Shown: piece by piece, positions 18,809 to 26,669 of the stretch | How positions within the stretch are numbered: position 1 is the first letter of the stretch | How the letters are laid out: the number at the start of each line of letters is the position of its first letter | NCBI RefSeq assembly: GCF_001613505.1 | Contig: NZ_BDCM01000004.1 | Coordinates: 124,001-188,000, forward strand | Direction of reading: 5' to 3' | DNA from: Nocardia mikamii NBRC 108933 | Lineage (GTDB): Bacteria > Actinomycetota > Actinomycetes > Mycobacteriales > Mycobacteriaceae | DNA: 64,000 nt | Notes under the pieces: model-generated | The model's database searches: none | The model's input: the letters and a program-made list of their open reading frames with translations, nothing else | What the model was told of the DNA's origin: nothing | Made by a program: the position numbers and the translations under genes

Positions 18809-19447
18809 TCAGACCAGCGCGGCGACCTCGGATTCGAGCTTCTGGACCAGGCCCTCGGCCGGACGTTCGCCGCACACCTCGAGCCAGTTCGCCAGCATCC
18901 GGTGCCCGCCCTGGGTGAGCACCGATTCGGGATGGAACTGCACACCGTGAATGGGCAGGTCGCGGTGCCGCATGGCCATCACGATGCCGCTCTCGGTGCG
19001 TCCGATCACCTCGATATCACCGGGCAGGGTGTCCTCGAGCACTGTCAGCGAGTGATAGCGGGTGGCGGTGAACGGGTCGGGCAGCCCGGCCAGCACTCCG
19101 GAACCGATGTGGAAAACCGAACTCGTCTTGCCGTGCAGCAGCTCGGGGGCGCGGGTCACGGTCGCGCCGAACGCCTCTCCGATCGCCTGATGTCCCAGGC
19201 ATACGCCGAGCAGCGGAGTCCGGGTCCGGGCGCAGGCGCGGACCAGTTCGATACTCGCGCCGGCGCGGTCCGGGGTGCCCGGGCCAGGGCTGATCAACAG
19301 GCCGTCGAAATCGGCGGCCACGGCATCGGTGTCCTGCAGTCGGGAGTCGTCGTTGCGCCAGACGGTCGCCTCGGCACCCAGTTGGCCCAGATATTGGACC
19401 AGGTTGAATACGAAGCTGTCGTAATTGTCGACGACCAGAACACGCAT
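18809..19447 (-). CDS. trpG: Glutamine amidotransferase, TrpG/PabA type
   Basis: 212 residues. The class I glutamine amidotransferase triad is intact: nucleophile in LGVCLGHQAIG near residue 80 and the His and Glu in VQFHPESV near 170. It supplies ammonia from glutamine to a chorismate-using partner, for anthranilate (tryptophan) or aminodeoxychorismate (folate) synthesis; sequence alone does not decide. The partner synthase gene is not in this window. In mycobacteria the same gene sits beside pknB and crgA and is annotated trpG, which supports orthology. It is divergent from crgA with an 82-bp gap. Confidence 0.9.
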   Translation of the reverse strand: MRVLVVDNYDSFVFNLVQYLGQLGAEATVWRNDDSRLQDTDAVAADFDGLLISPGPGTPDRAGASIELVRACARTRTPLLGVCLGHQAIGEAFGATVTRAPELLHGKTSSVFHIGSGVLAGLPDPFTATRYHSLTVLEDTLPGDIEVIGRTESGIVMAMRHRDLPIHGVQFHPESVLTQGGHRMLANWLEVCGERPAEGLVQKLESEVAALV

Positions 19448-19529
19448 GGTTCGAGAGTACGTGGCGCCACCATCGATACGCAGCTGAGATAGCCTTTAGG
19501 CAGACCTGCACGCCGAATACGAGGACGTC

Positions 19530-19793
19530 ATGCCCAAGTCGAAGGTCCGCAAGAAGACCGACTACACGATCAACCCGACCAGCCGCACCCCGGTGAAGGT
19601 GAAGGGCGGTCCGTCGCCGGTCTGGTATGTGGCGATCATGCTCGGCTTCATGCTGGCCGGTCTGGCATGGTTGCTGGTCTACTACCTGGGCGCCGACCAC
19701 ATCCAGTGGATGAGCGATCTCAACGCCTGGAACTTCCTCATCGGCTTCGGTCTCATGGTGATCGGCCTGATCATGACGATGCGGTGGCGCTGA
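19530..19793 (+). CDS. crgA: CrgA cell division membrane protein
   Basis: 87 residues, [15 protein letters not shown]..., a close fit to the small CrgA/WhiP family. A basic cytoplasmic N-terminus precedes two transmembrane helices (about 31-51 and 66-84), ending MTMRWR. CrgA is a divisome scaffold that binds FtsZ, FtsQ, FtsI and CwsA in mycobacteria and inhibits septation before sporulation in Streptomyces. Adjacency to the pknA/pknB-rodA cluster is conserved. A GAGGACG sequence precedes the ATG. Confidence 0.95.
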   Translation: MPKSKVRKKTDYTINPTSRTPVKVKGGPSPVWYVAIMLGFMLAGLAWLLVYYLGADHIQWMSDLNAWNFLIGFGLMVIGLIMTMRWR

Positions 19794-19839
19794 TCGGGTG
19801 GCGTTCGCCCTTATTACACGCGTGTGATTCATGCACACC

Positions 19840-19860
19840 TGTGGATGATTCTGTGGACAA
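19840..19860 (-). promoter_or_regulatory. Pair of DnaA-box sequences before the PH-domain gene
   Basis: The minus strand reads TTGTCCACA (19852-19860), the preferred actinobacterial DnaA box, and TCATCCACA (19840-19848), spaced 12 bp apart, about one helical turn. They lie just upstream of the PH-domain gene start, outside the origin. Confidence 0.5.
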
Positions 19861-19881
19861 CTCGAGGAGCAATTGGGGACC

Positions 19882-20400
19882 GTGAGCACACCGCCCGAAC
19901 ACCCCGAGCCCGATAGCCCCGGGTTCGCTGGGGAATTCGGTAATTCGGAACCGGCGCCCCGGCTCGAGTGGTCCACACCGGCGCCCGCCCTGGCCGCGGT
20001 CACCCTCGGCGGAGTGGCGCTGGCCGTGGCCGCCGCGTTCGCCTCCGACGCACCGAGCCGGCTGTTGATCGGCTTGGCCGCGGCACTGCTGCTGTGCCTG
20101 GCCGGACTGGGTTTCCGGCAGCGCCCGCGCCTGACCGTCGTTCCCGGGAAACCGGCCCATCTGGTGATTCGTGGCCTGCTCGGGCCGGTCGAATACGGTC
20201 CCGACCAGATTCTGCGGGCACGAGTCGTCGGGTTCCGGCGCCTGGGCCGCAGCATCCCCAATCTGGAACTCGACGTCGACCACAAGGGCGAGGAGCGGCT
20301 GGTGATCTTCGGCCGCTGGGACCTCGGTACCCATCCCCAGGACGTCCTGGATGTGATGACCGTGCACGGTCTCGTTCCCGCCGAACCACGCAACAGCTGA
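19882..20400 (+). CDS. PH domain-containing membrane protein
   Basis: 172 residues from GTG 19882 (VSTPPEHPEPD); a TTG three codons earlier is the alternative. Two adjacent hydrophobic helices (about 33-53 and 58-76) are followed by a bacterial PH-like domain with KPAHLVIRGLLGPVEYGPDQI. The arrangement matches the small membrane protein located between crgA and ppiA in mycobacteria. Function unknown. A pair of DnaA-box sequences lies directly upstream. It converges on the rhomboid gene with 24 bp between stops. Confidence 0.82.
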   Translation: MSTPPEHPEPDSPGFAGEFGNSEPAPRLEWSTPAPALAAVTLGGVALAVAAAFASDAPSRLLIGLAAALLLCLAGLGFRQRPRLTVVPGKPAHLVIRGLLGPVEYGPDQILRARVVGFRRLGRSIPNLELDVDHKGEERLVIFGRWDLGTHPQDVLDVMTVHGLVPAEPRNS

Positions 20401-20424
20401 CACCGGGATCCACCGCGGACCGAA

Positions 20425-21294
20425 TCAGGCGAGAACCGCCGCACCCGTACCGATCAGCGCGATCGTCAGCACCGCGAGGCCGGCCACCGAACCCCATCCG
20501 ATCCACCGGATCGAATCCCGGGTCCGCGCCCGCAGCCATTCCGGCAGGAACAGAATTCCGGCGGCGGCGAGCGTGCCCGCCACCAGGCCACCGAGATGGC
20601 CCCACAGCGAGATGCCCGGCAGGGACACGCTGATGAGCAGGTTGATCGCGATCAATACCAGCATCTGCACGGGACTCTGCCGCAGCCGCAGCAGAATTAC
20701 GGTCATCGCGCCGAACAGGCCGTAGATGGCGCCGGACGCACCGGCCGTGGCGGAATCGGTCGCCAGCCACATGACCGCCGCCGATCCGCCGAGCAGCGAA
20801 ACCAGATAGATCGCCAGAAATCGCGAACGTCCCAGCACGAGTTCGGTATCGCGGCCGAGGATGTAGAGGGCGAACATGTTGACCACCAGGTGCAATGGCC
20901 CGTAGTGCAGGAATCCCGAACCGAGGACGCGAATCCACTGCCCCTGGGCGACCCACTGCGGTGCGAGTACCCAGTCGTAGAACAGCTGCGACAGATGGTT
21001 GTCGGTGACACTGTGGGCTTGGCTCGCGGTGACGGCGAAGACCGCGACATTGATCGCGATCAGCGCGTAGGTGACATACGGCGTGCGGCGCGCGGTGGCG
21101 AACGGACCGCTGACGGTCGGCCGGCCGGGACGAATATCGCTGCGCCCCTGCGCGACACACTCCGCACAGTGTTGTCCGACGGCGGCCGGTTGCAGACATT
21201 GGGCGCACGCCGGCCGCCCGCACCGCGTGCATGCCAGTCCGGTGGTGCGATCGGGATGGCGGTAGCAGGTCGGTGCGGGCGGTTGCGGATTCAC
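20425..21294 (-). CDS. Rhomboid-family intramembrane serine protease with N-terminal zinc finger
   Basis: 289 residues. The N-terminal 50 residues form a B-box-like zinc-binding module (CYRHPDR, CTRCGRPAC, CLQ and HCAECV supply Cys/His ligands). Six or more transmembrane helices follow. The catalytic serine lies in GASGAIYGLFGA (about 180) and the catalytic histidine in LWGHLGGLVAG (about 233), giving the Ser-His dyad of active rhomboids. It would cleave transmembrane segments of unknown substrates. It lies 14 bp downstream of ppiA on the same strand. Confidence 0.92.
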   Translation of the reverse strand: MNPQPPAPTCYRHPDRTTGLACTRCGRPACAQCLQPAAVGQHCAECVAQGRSDIRPGRPTVSGPFATARRTPYVTYALIAINVAVFAVTASQAHSVTDNHLSQLFYDWVLAPQWVAQGQWIRVLGSGFLHYGPLHLVVNMFALYILGRDTELVLGRSRFLAIYLVSLLGGSAAVMWLATDSATAGASGAIYGLFGAMTVILLRLRQSPVQMLVLIAINLLISVSLPGISLWGHLGGLVAGTLAAAGILFLPEWLRARTRDSIRWIGWGSVAGLAVLTIALIGTGAAVLA

Positions 21295-21308
21295 GAAACT
21301 CCGATGGG

Positions 21309-21836
21309 TCAGCTCAGGGTGATGCTCGAGATGACGACCGGCTCCTTCGGCCGGTCGTTGCGGTCGGTCGCGGTGGTGGCGATGGCGTCGACGACCTTGC
21401 GCGAATCGGCGTCCACCACTTCGCCGAAGATGGTGTGGCGGCGGTTCAGGTGCGGCTGCGCACCGACGGTGATGAAGAACTGCGAACCGTTGGTGCCGGG
21501 TCCGGCGTTGGCCATGGCCAGCAGGTAGCCGCGGTCGAAGCGCAGTTCGGGGTGGAATTCGTCGGCGAATTCGTAGCCCGGCCCACCACGGCCGGTACCC
21601 GTCGGGTCACCGCCCTGAATCATGAAGCCATCGATCACGCGGTGGAATACGCTGCCGTCGTAGAACGGTCCGGAGGTGCCGCCGCCGGCGTTCGTCGTCG
21701 TGTAGGCCGCGCTGCCGTCGGCAAGGCCGACGAAGTTGCGCACCGTCTTCGGGGCGTGGTTACCGAAGAGCGAGATCTTGATGTCGCCGAGGTTGGTGTG
21801 CAGGACGGCCACGGCGGTCTGATTCGGTGAGGTCAC
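21309..21836 (-). CDS. ppiA: PpiA: cyclophilin-type peptidyl-prolyl isomerase
   Basis: 175 residues of a single cyclophilin domain. The catalytic arginine is in [19 protein letters not shown] (about 63-81), and [10 protein letters not shown] (about 107-116) forms the peptide-binding groove. There is no signal peptide, so it is cytoplasmic like the mycobacterial orthologue at the same locus. It assists protein folding by isomerising proline bonds. The rhomboid gene follows closely. Confidence 0.95.
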   Translation of the reverse strand: MTSPNQTAVAVLHTNLGDIKISLFGNHAPKTVRNFVGLADGSAAYTTTNAGGGTSGPFYDGSVFHRVIDGFMIQGGDPTGTGRGGPGYEFADEFHPELRFDRGYLLAMANAGPGTNGSQFFITVGAQPHLNRRHTIFGEVVDADSRKVVDAIATTATDRNDRPKEPVVISSITLS

Positions 21837-21881
21837 GCCGAATATCGTGCCATGTCGGCTGTCCGTACTCGCAGGGCGCGC

Positions 21882-22100
21882 CTAGCCGGTATGCGCCGCG
21901 TCGTCGGCCGGCTGCGCCGTCGTCCCGGTTGCGGTCGCTCCGCCCGCGTAGCCCAGCCGCGGCGGTTCGGCGGCCGGCTCCGGCAGCTGCGGGCGACGCG
22001 AGGCGGCCGCCCATGCGGCACCGCCCGCGGCCGCGGCAACGCCCGCCGCGATGAGCCGATTACGCAACCGACCGGATTTCCGGGAACTGCCCAACTGCAT
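21882..22100 (-). CDS. Small putative membrane protein (72 aa)
   Basis: 72 residues, MQLGSSRKSGRLRNR..., with a basic N-terminus, one hydrophobic Ala-rich helix (about 17-34) and a Pro/Ala-rich tail. There is no recognisable domain and the ribosome-binding site is weak (GGGGGC). It ends 45 bp upstream of ppiA on the same strand. Reasonable length and topology, but it could be spurious in GC-rich sequence. Confidence 0.45.
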   Translation of the reverse strand: MQLGSSRKSGRLRNRLIAAGVAAAAGGAAWAAASRRPQLPEPAAEPPRLGYAGGATATGTTAQPADDAAHTG

Positions 22101-22153
22101 GCCCCCATGCTGTCACAGCCCCGGGCCGCCCGCAGTAGCGCCAGGTGAGAGCC

Positions 22154-22996
22154 TCACCGGCTGACGGACCGCTTGAATTGACGCAGTGCCAGCGGCACGA
22201 AGATCACCAGAATCGCCACCACCCAGATCAATGTCGTCGCCACCGGATGCTGCAGCGACCACACATCGGGCGTGGGATTGGCCGGACTCGTGTTGCCGAA
22301 CAGATCGCGCGTCGCCTGCGTCACCGCCGAGACCGGATTCCATTCCGCGACCACACGCAGCGGTGTCGGCAGCACATCGCTGGGCACGAAGGTGTTGGCG
22401 ATGAAGGTCAGCGGGAAGATCACCATGAAACTGGCGTTGTTGAACACCTCGGGCGCCCGCACCAGCAAACCGACCACGGCCATGATCCAGGAAATCGCGT
22501 AGGCGAACAGCAACAGCAGAACATAGGCCAGCACGGCCTCGAGGAAGGAGCCGTGGATGCGCCAGCCGACGAGCAGTCCGGTCACCGACATCACCACCAG
22601 GCTCACCACGTTGATGGCGACATCGGCCACCGTGCGCCCGACCAGAACCGCCGAGGGCGCCATCGGCAGCGAGCGGAACCGGTCGATGATTCCGCGCTGC
22701 ATATCCTCGGCCAGGCTGGTGCCGGTGAACGTGGCGCCGAAGACCGAGGTCTGGGCGAAGATGCCGGCGATCAGGAATTCGCGATACGAGGTGCCCTGCA
22801 CGCTGATCGCCGAGCCGAAGATGTAGGCGAACAGCAGGACGAACATGATCGGCGACAGCGTCGAGAAGATCAGCACATCGGGCACTCGTTTGATCTTGAT
22901 GACGTTGCGCTTGGCGATGGTCAGGCTGTCACCGGCCACGATGGCCGCGCGTTCGGCCAGCGTCGGTCTGCGGGTATCGATCGCCGCGGTGATCAT
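22154..22996 (-). CDS. ABC transporter permease, ABC-2/DrrB type
   Basis: 280 residues from ATG 22996 (MITAAIDTRRPTLAE). Six hydrophobic segments and the ABC-2 pattern NPVSAVTQATRDLFG near residue 230 match DrrB-like daunorubicin-resistance permeases. The start overlaps the ATPase gene by four bases (ATGA), so both are translated from one message. Together they should form an exporter; drugs or lipids are typical cargo of this class, but the substrate is unknown. Confidence 0.92.
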   Translation of the reverse strand: MITAAIDTRRPTLAERAAIVAGDSLTIAKRNVIKIKRVPDVLIFSTLSPIMFVLLFAYIFGSAISVQGTSYREFLIAGIFAQTSVFGATFTGTSLAEDMQRGIIDRFRSLPMAPSAVLVGRTVADVAINVVSLVVMSVTGLLVGWRIHGSFLEAVLAYVLLLLFAYAISWIMAVVGLLVRAPEVFNNASFMVIFPLTFIANTFVPSDVLPTPLRVVAEWNPVSAVTQATRDLFGNTSPANPTPDVWSLQHPVATTLIWVVAILVIFVPLALRQFKRSVSR

Positions 22997-23997
22997 CTGC
23001 TGTGTCCTTCCGTGGCTTGTTCGAGGGTCTGCGCGGCATCGGCCGGGTCGATGGAGTCGGCGGCCTCGTGCCCGGTCAGGGTGAGGAAGACATCGTCGAG
23101 CGAAGGCCGCCGCAGGCCCACGTCCTGGATGCGCACCCGGTGCGCGGACAGCCGCTCGATGGTGTCGACCAGCGCCTGTGAGCCGTCGTCGACAGGGATG
23201 GTGAGCCGCCGCAATCCCGGTTCGACGTGGATATCGCCGACGGCGAGCCCGGCCAGGGCCTGCTGCGCGACGGGGAGGACGTCGGCGTGTTCGACGGTCA
23301 ACTCGATCCGGTCGCCGCCGACCAGGGTCTTGAGCTCGTCGGCGGTGCCGCGCGCGATGACCGTGCCGTGGTCGATCACCGCGATCGCATCGGCCAGCCG
23401 GTCCGCTTCCTCCATGTACTGCGTGGTCAGCAGCAGGGTGGTACCGCCGGCGACGAGTTCCTCGATCACATCCCACAGATCCAGCCGGGCCCGCGGGTCG
23501 AGGCCGGTGGTGGGCTCGTCGAGGAACAGCACCGGCGGATTCGCCACCAGGGCTCCGGCCAGGTCCAGGCGGCGCCGCATCCCGCCGGAATACCCCTTCA
23601 CCGGCCGATCGGCCGCATCGCTGAGCCGGAAGCGTTCGAGCAGCTCCCGGGCGCGCTGCTTACTGCGCTGGATGCCCAGGTGGTAGAGACGTCCCACCAT
23701 CTCCAGATTCTCGAAGCCGGTGAGGTATTCGTCCACGGCCGCGTACTGGCCGGAAGCGCCGATGTGCGCGCGTAACCGCTGCGGTTCGCGCAGGACATCG
23801 ATGCCGGCGACCGTAGCGCGGCCGGCGTCGGGTGTGAGCAGCGTGGTCAGCACCCGGACCGTCGTGGTCTTCCCGGCGCCGTTGGGGCCGAGCAGTGCGG
23901 TCACCGTCCCTTCGGGCACCGCGAGATCGAGCCCGTCGAGGGCGACGAGCCGACCGTACTTCTTGACCAAACCCTCGGCGATGATGGCGTCGGGCAT
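22993..23997 (-). CDS. ABC transporter ATP-binding protein, DrrA type
   Basis: 334 residues from ATG 23997 (MPDAIIAEGLVKKYG). Walker A GPNGAGKTT (about 38-46), signature YSGGMRRRLDLA, Walker B VLFLDEPTTGLD and the H-loop region are intact, followed by the C-terminal extension of about 90 residues typical of DrrA proteins. It energises the overlapping downstream permease. AGGGGA precedes the start. Two inverted repeats in the upstream intergenic region (24036-24050 and 24211-24228) could be operators. Confidence 0.94.
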   Translation of the reverse strand: MPDAIIAEGLVKKYGRLVALDGLDLAVPEGTVTALLGPNGAGKTTTVRVLTTLLTPDAGRATVAGIDVLREPQRLRAHIGASGQYAAVDEYLTGFENLEMVGRLYHLGIQRSKQRARELLERFRLSDAADRPVKGYSGGMRRRLDLAGALVANPPVLFLDEPTTGLDPRARLDLWDVIEELVAGGTTLLLTTQYMEEADRLADAIAVIDHGTVIARGTADELKTLVGGDRIELTVEHADVLPVAQQALAGLAVGDIHVEPGLRRLTIPVDDGSQALVDTIERLSAHRVRIQDVGLRRPSLDDVFLTLTGHEAADSIDPADAAQTLEQATEGHSR

Positions 23998-24035
23998 GCT
24001 TTTCCCCTGCCGTTCGATGTGGATGTGAGGTTCGC

Positions 24036-24050
24036 TACTGCCGTGCAGTA
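24036..24050. promoter_or_regulatory. Inverted repeat upstream of the ABC exporter
   Basis: Perfect arms TACTGC and GCAGTA around CGT, in the probable promoter region of the DrrAB-like operon. It could bind a repressor; no regulator gene is adjacent. Confidence 0.35.
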
Positions 24051-24362
24051 TTGCCCACACCACCGACAAGTTCATCCGAATAAGCCCACATCGGACACCG
24101 GCTCGACCGGGCGGGAAGCGGAGGTGGCCGCATCCCGGGATCCGGCGGTGCTCGGGGGTGCCGGCGGGATGCGACCGATTCGATACTCCCGCGCCCGGAC
24201 TCGAGGGTCGCGAGTAGTGCGCTACTCGAGTACGGCCCGCGCGGCTACCTACGGCCGCTCGCGTAAAGCCCCAAAGGTGTGAAAACGCCCACGACTGCGC
24301 GCTGCCACACCCGCACAGCTACCGAATTCGACACCAGCGACGGGGCCTCGCCACCGCCGATC

Positions 24363-24376
24363 GTTTCACGTGGAAC
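24363..24376. other. parS centromere site
   Basis: GTTTCACGTGGAAC matches the bacterial parS consensus, with an uninterrupted CACGTG centre. ParB is encoded in this window. The site lies in a non-coding region about 24 kb from the dnaA-dnaN origin. Confidence 0.88.
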
Positions 24377-24505
24377 AAGTTTATTCTGCTGTGTCGCAAC
24401 ATAATTCGCGATTGCCACTGTGACGGCTATCCAGCTCTCGGCAAACCGGACGAGGCGCCCCGCAACACGCCAGAGAAAAAAATTTCGAAACTAGCGCCCC
24501 TCATG

Positions 24506-24535
24506 CAGACACAAACGAGAATCGTCGCGTAGGAT
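24506..24535 (+). promoter_or_regulatory. Candidate promoter of the 6C-type RNA
   Basis: CAGACA (24506-24511) and TAGGAT (24530-24535) are spaced 18 bp apart and would start transcription about 24541-24543, exactly where the first RNA hairpin begins. Confidence 0.55.
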
Positions 24536-24540
24536 CAGTC

Positions 24541-24615
24541 ACGTCGGCCCCTCCCCCCCGGGCCGACCCTACGCGGGCCTCGGCTAACTCCCCCCCTTCG
24601 CCGAGGCCCGCTTCC
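24541..24615 (+). ncRNA. 6C RNA (actinobacterial sRNA with two C-rich hairpin loops)
   Basis: Two tandem perfect hairpins are visible. The first has stem GTCGGCCC / GGGCCGAC (24543-24550, 24560-24567) and loop CTCCCCCCC. The second has stem GCGGGCCTCGGC / GCCGAGGCCCGC (24573-24584, 24600-24611) and a loop with CTCCCCCCC. Two stem-loops, each exposing at least six cytosines, define the 6C RNA family conserved in actinobacteria, which includes the mycobacterial sRNA B11; there the C-rich loops pair with G-rich Shine-Dalgarno regions of mRNAs to repress translation. The C-rich loops are on the plus strand, so that is the RNA strand. The promoter-like sequence just upstream supports this. The exact 3' end is uncertain. 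Confidence 0.8.
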
Positions 24616-24717
24616 AATTCCCGGACTTTTCCACCGGCGCACGAACCGCCTCCCCCGTTGTGCGCCAGTACTTTCAGGACGTGGTGCGAAGCTTCCGACT
24701 GCGGGAGCGGGTACCGG

Positions 24718-25725
24718 TCAGCCCCCGTTCCGCCGCAGCACATACGAACCCAGACGGTTGATTCCACGCACCCGCACACTGCGCAGACGCCGCAGCGAGA
24801 ACTCGGGTTCGTCCGCCAATTGTGTTGCCGCGCCGTCGTCCACCAGGACGGTGCCCGGCCGCGCGACACCGGTCAGCCGCGCCGCGGTATTCACCACCGA
24901 ACCGTAGAGATCACCGAAACGTTGCAGCACTTGCCCATAGGCCAGCCCGACCCGCAGTTCAGGAGTGGTTCCGGCACTCGTCGTCGCCTCCTGGATCGCC
25001 AATGCGATCCGGCCGGCGGCCACCGCGGATTCGGCCGCGAACATGACCTCGTCGCCGACGTTCTTGATGGTCCAGCCACCGTTCGCGGTGATCGCACCCG
25101 TGGTGATGGATTCGAACGACTCGAGCAGATCATCCAGTTCGTCGGCTTCCAGATGCCGGGTCAGCCGGGTGTAGCCGACCATATCCGCGAATCCGACGGC
25201 CAACTCCCGCAACGTTTCTCCGGTGCCGTCGCCGGCCAGTGACCGTGTCAGCGCCGCCGCGAGATGCCGCCGCCACGCATATGCCTGCAGTTGCTGCAGC
25301 GCCGACACCACCTCGGCGGTCGCCTCCCGGGCCACCTTGTCCTGGTCCACCGCGGGATCGCCCGCCGTGATCGACCGGATCCGGTCGGCGATCTCCTCCG
25401 CGACCAGATCGACCTGCCATTCCGCCAATCGCGCCATCGACTGCCCGAGGGTGCGCGCGGCCGCCTGCTGTCGCCGCACATCGGCGCCGGCCAGCGCGTC
25501 GAGACTGCGGAAGTTCCGGACGGCGTTCACATCGCCGTCGGTGAATTCGACCGCGGCGTCGTCGTCATGAGCCGGAAAGCCGAGCGAAACCCACAGCCGC
25601 CGGGACAGCTCGGCCGGTACGCCCGACAGTTCGGCGACCTCGACCCGGTTGTAGCGGCGAGGTCCCTCCAGTAGATACGGCTCGACAACCGACTGGACCA
25701 GCTTCGACAGCTCCGGGGAGGCCAT
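24718..25725 (-). CDS. Class III adenylate cyclase with N-terminal regulatory domain
   Basis: 335 residues. The N-terminal half (about 1-165) is helical and resembles the autoinhibitory region of mycobacterial Rv1264-type cyclases. The catalytic domain (about 170-330) contains the first metal aspartate in FADMVGYTRL, the adenine-selecting lysine and second metal aspartate in WTIKNVGDEVMF, and the transition-state Asn and Arg in VNTAARL. All essential residues appear present, so an active cAMP-forming enzyme is likely. There is no membrane segment. It stands alone, convergent with the 6C RNA. Confidence 0.88.
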   Translation of the reverse strand: MASPELSKLVQSVVEPYLLEGPRRYNRVEVAELSGVPAELSRRLWVSLGFPAHDDDAAVEFTDGDVNAVRNFRSLDALAGADVRRQQAAARTLGQSMARLAEWQVDLVAEEIADRIRSITAGDPAVDQDKVAREATAEVVSALQQLQAYAWRRHLAAALTRSLAGDGTGETLRELAVGFADMVGYTRLTRHLEADELDDLLESFESITTGAITANGGWTIKNVGDEVMFAAESAVAAGRIALAIQEATTSAGTTPELRVGLAYGQVLQRFGDLYGSVVNTAARLTGVARPGTVLVDDGAATQLADEPEFSLRRLRSVRVRGINRLGSYVLRRNGG

Positions 25726-25812
25726 AATTCCGACGATACGGATCCCGCCGGAGCCGGGCCGCCCGCTGATGACGTGTCACAGCCACGTGTCACAGCCGAG
25801 CGACCCGGTCGG

Positions 25813-26226
25813 TCACACGCGGTCCGGGCCGGGCTGCCAGGTGGCGACCGCCCAGATCACCACGACATTCAACGCGATCACCAGGATCGACCACGCCGGG
25901 TAGTACGGCAGCCACAGAAAGTTCGCGAGAATCGACAACGCCGCCAACGTGATTGCCACGATCCGGCCCCACGTGGTGCCGGCCATCAGACCGAGCGCGG
26001 CGATGACCAGCAGGATCCCCAGCACGATGTGGATCCATCCCCAGGTGGTGGTGTCGAACTGGTAGACGTAGTCGATCCCCACGACGAACAGGTTGTCGTT
26101 GGCGACCGCCGAAATTCCTTCCAGAATCGAGAGCACACCGACGGTGACCAGCAGGATCGCCGCGGCGATCGAGGTTCCGGCGGCGATGCCCTGACGTACC
26201 GGATGCTCCTGCGGGGTTGTTGTCAT
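25813..26226 (-). CDS. Four-helix membrane protein (DUF7144-like)
   Basis: 137 residues from ATG 26226 (MTTTPQEHPVRQG), with AAGGAG ten bases upstream. Four hydrophobic helices occupy nearly the whole protein (about 17-35, 60-80, 86-104 and 108-128), and the motif TTWGWIHIVLG between helices is typical of a small actinobacterial membrane family of unknown function. A longer upstream reading has no supporting features. Confidence 0.82.
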   Translation of the reverse strand: MTTTPQEHPVRQGIAAGTSIAAAILLVTVGVLSILEGISAVANDNLFVVGIDYVYQFDTTTWGWIHIVLGILLVIAALGLMAGTTWGRIVAITLAALSILANFLWLPYYPAWSILVIALNVVVIWAVATWQPGPDRV

Positions 26227-26444
26227 GGCAGAACTCCTTCCCAGCCGAGGGGCTTTCCCATGAATGTGCCCATCGCGACGCGCCTCGGCTTCACCCGTGA
26301 CGGGTGAGAATCGGGCGCGGTCGTTCCGCCGGACCGGTTCGCGGCCGGATCTCGAGCTCATCCCGGGCGGATGAGGCGCCCACCAGCGGCTGTGCACGAG
26401 CCTGGAGGCGAGCAGGCAACCCGGCCGAGGAGGTGAGTAGGTCG

Positions 26445-26657
26445 TTGTCGATCCGCTATCAGTTCGTCATCGATGGTGAATTGTCCGAACGGGCCCTGGC
26501 GGCATTTCCGGAGTTGAGTCGCAGCGAGCATTCCTCGGCGGGCACGACCACGCTGTTCGGCGCACTCTCCGATGCCACGGCCATGCGGGGAGTGCTCGCG
26601 CGCATCGATTCGCTCGGCCTGACGCTGCTGGGGATGGCGCAACTGCCCGAATCCTGA
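26445..26657 (+). CDS. Small conserved hypothetical protein (70 aa)
   Basis: 70 residues from TTG 26445, reading (M)SIRYQFVIDGELSERALAAF, with AGGAGG (26429-26434) ten bases upstream. The pattern of a strand, a helix rich in Leu/Ala, a TTTLFG turn, a second helix and a final strand ending GMAQLPES recalls small actinobacterial proteins of about 70 residues with no assigned function. The convergent transporter gene ends 12 bp downstream. Confidence 0.62.
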   Translation: MSIRYQFVIDGELSERALAAFPELSRSEHSSAGTTTLFGALSDATAMRGVLARIDSLGLTLLGMAQLPES

Positions 26658-26669
26658 GGTCGCGGCTGC

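Larger units (their letters stand above)
23998..24717. other. 720-bp intergenic region holding inverted repeats, a parS site and a 6C-type RNA
   Basis: No protein gene is supported. It contains TACTGC-CGT-GCAGTA at 24036-24050, 39 bp from the ABC ATPase start; CGAGTAG-TGCG-CTACTCG at 24211-24228; the parS site at 24363-24376; a relatively AT-rich run around 24380-24490; and the small-RNA locus from about 24506. Confidence 0.7.

Noticed and set aside
24211..24228. CGAGTAG-TGCG-CTACTCG inverted repeat as an attachment site or IS end
   Set aside because: No transposase or integrase nearby, no direct duplication and no second copy seen; at most a weak operator candidate.
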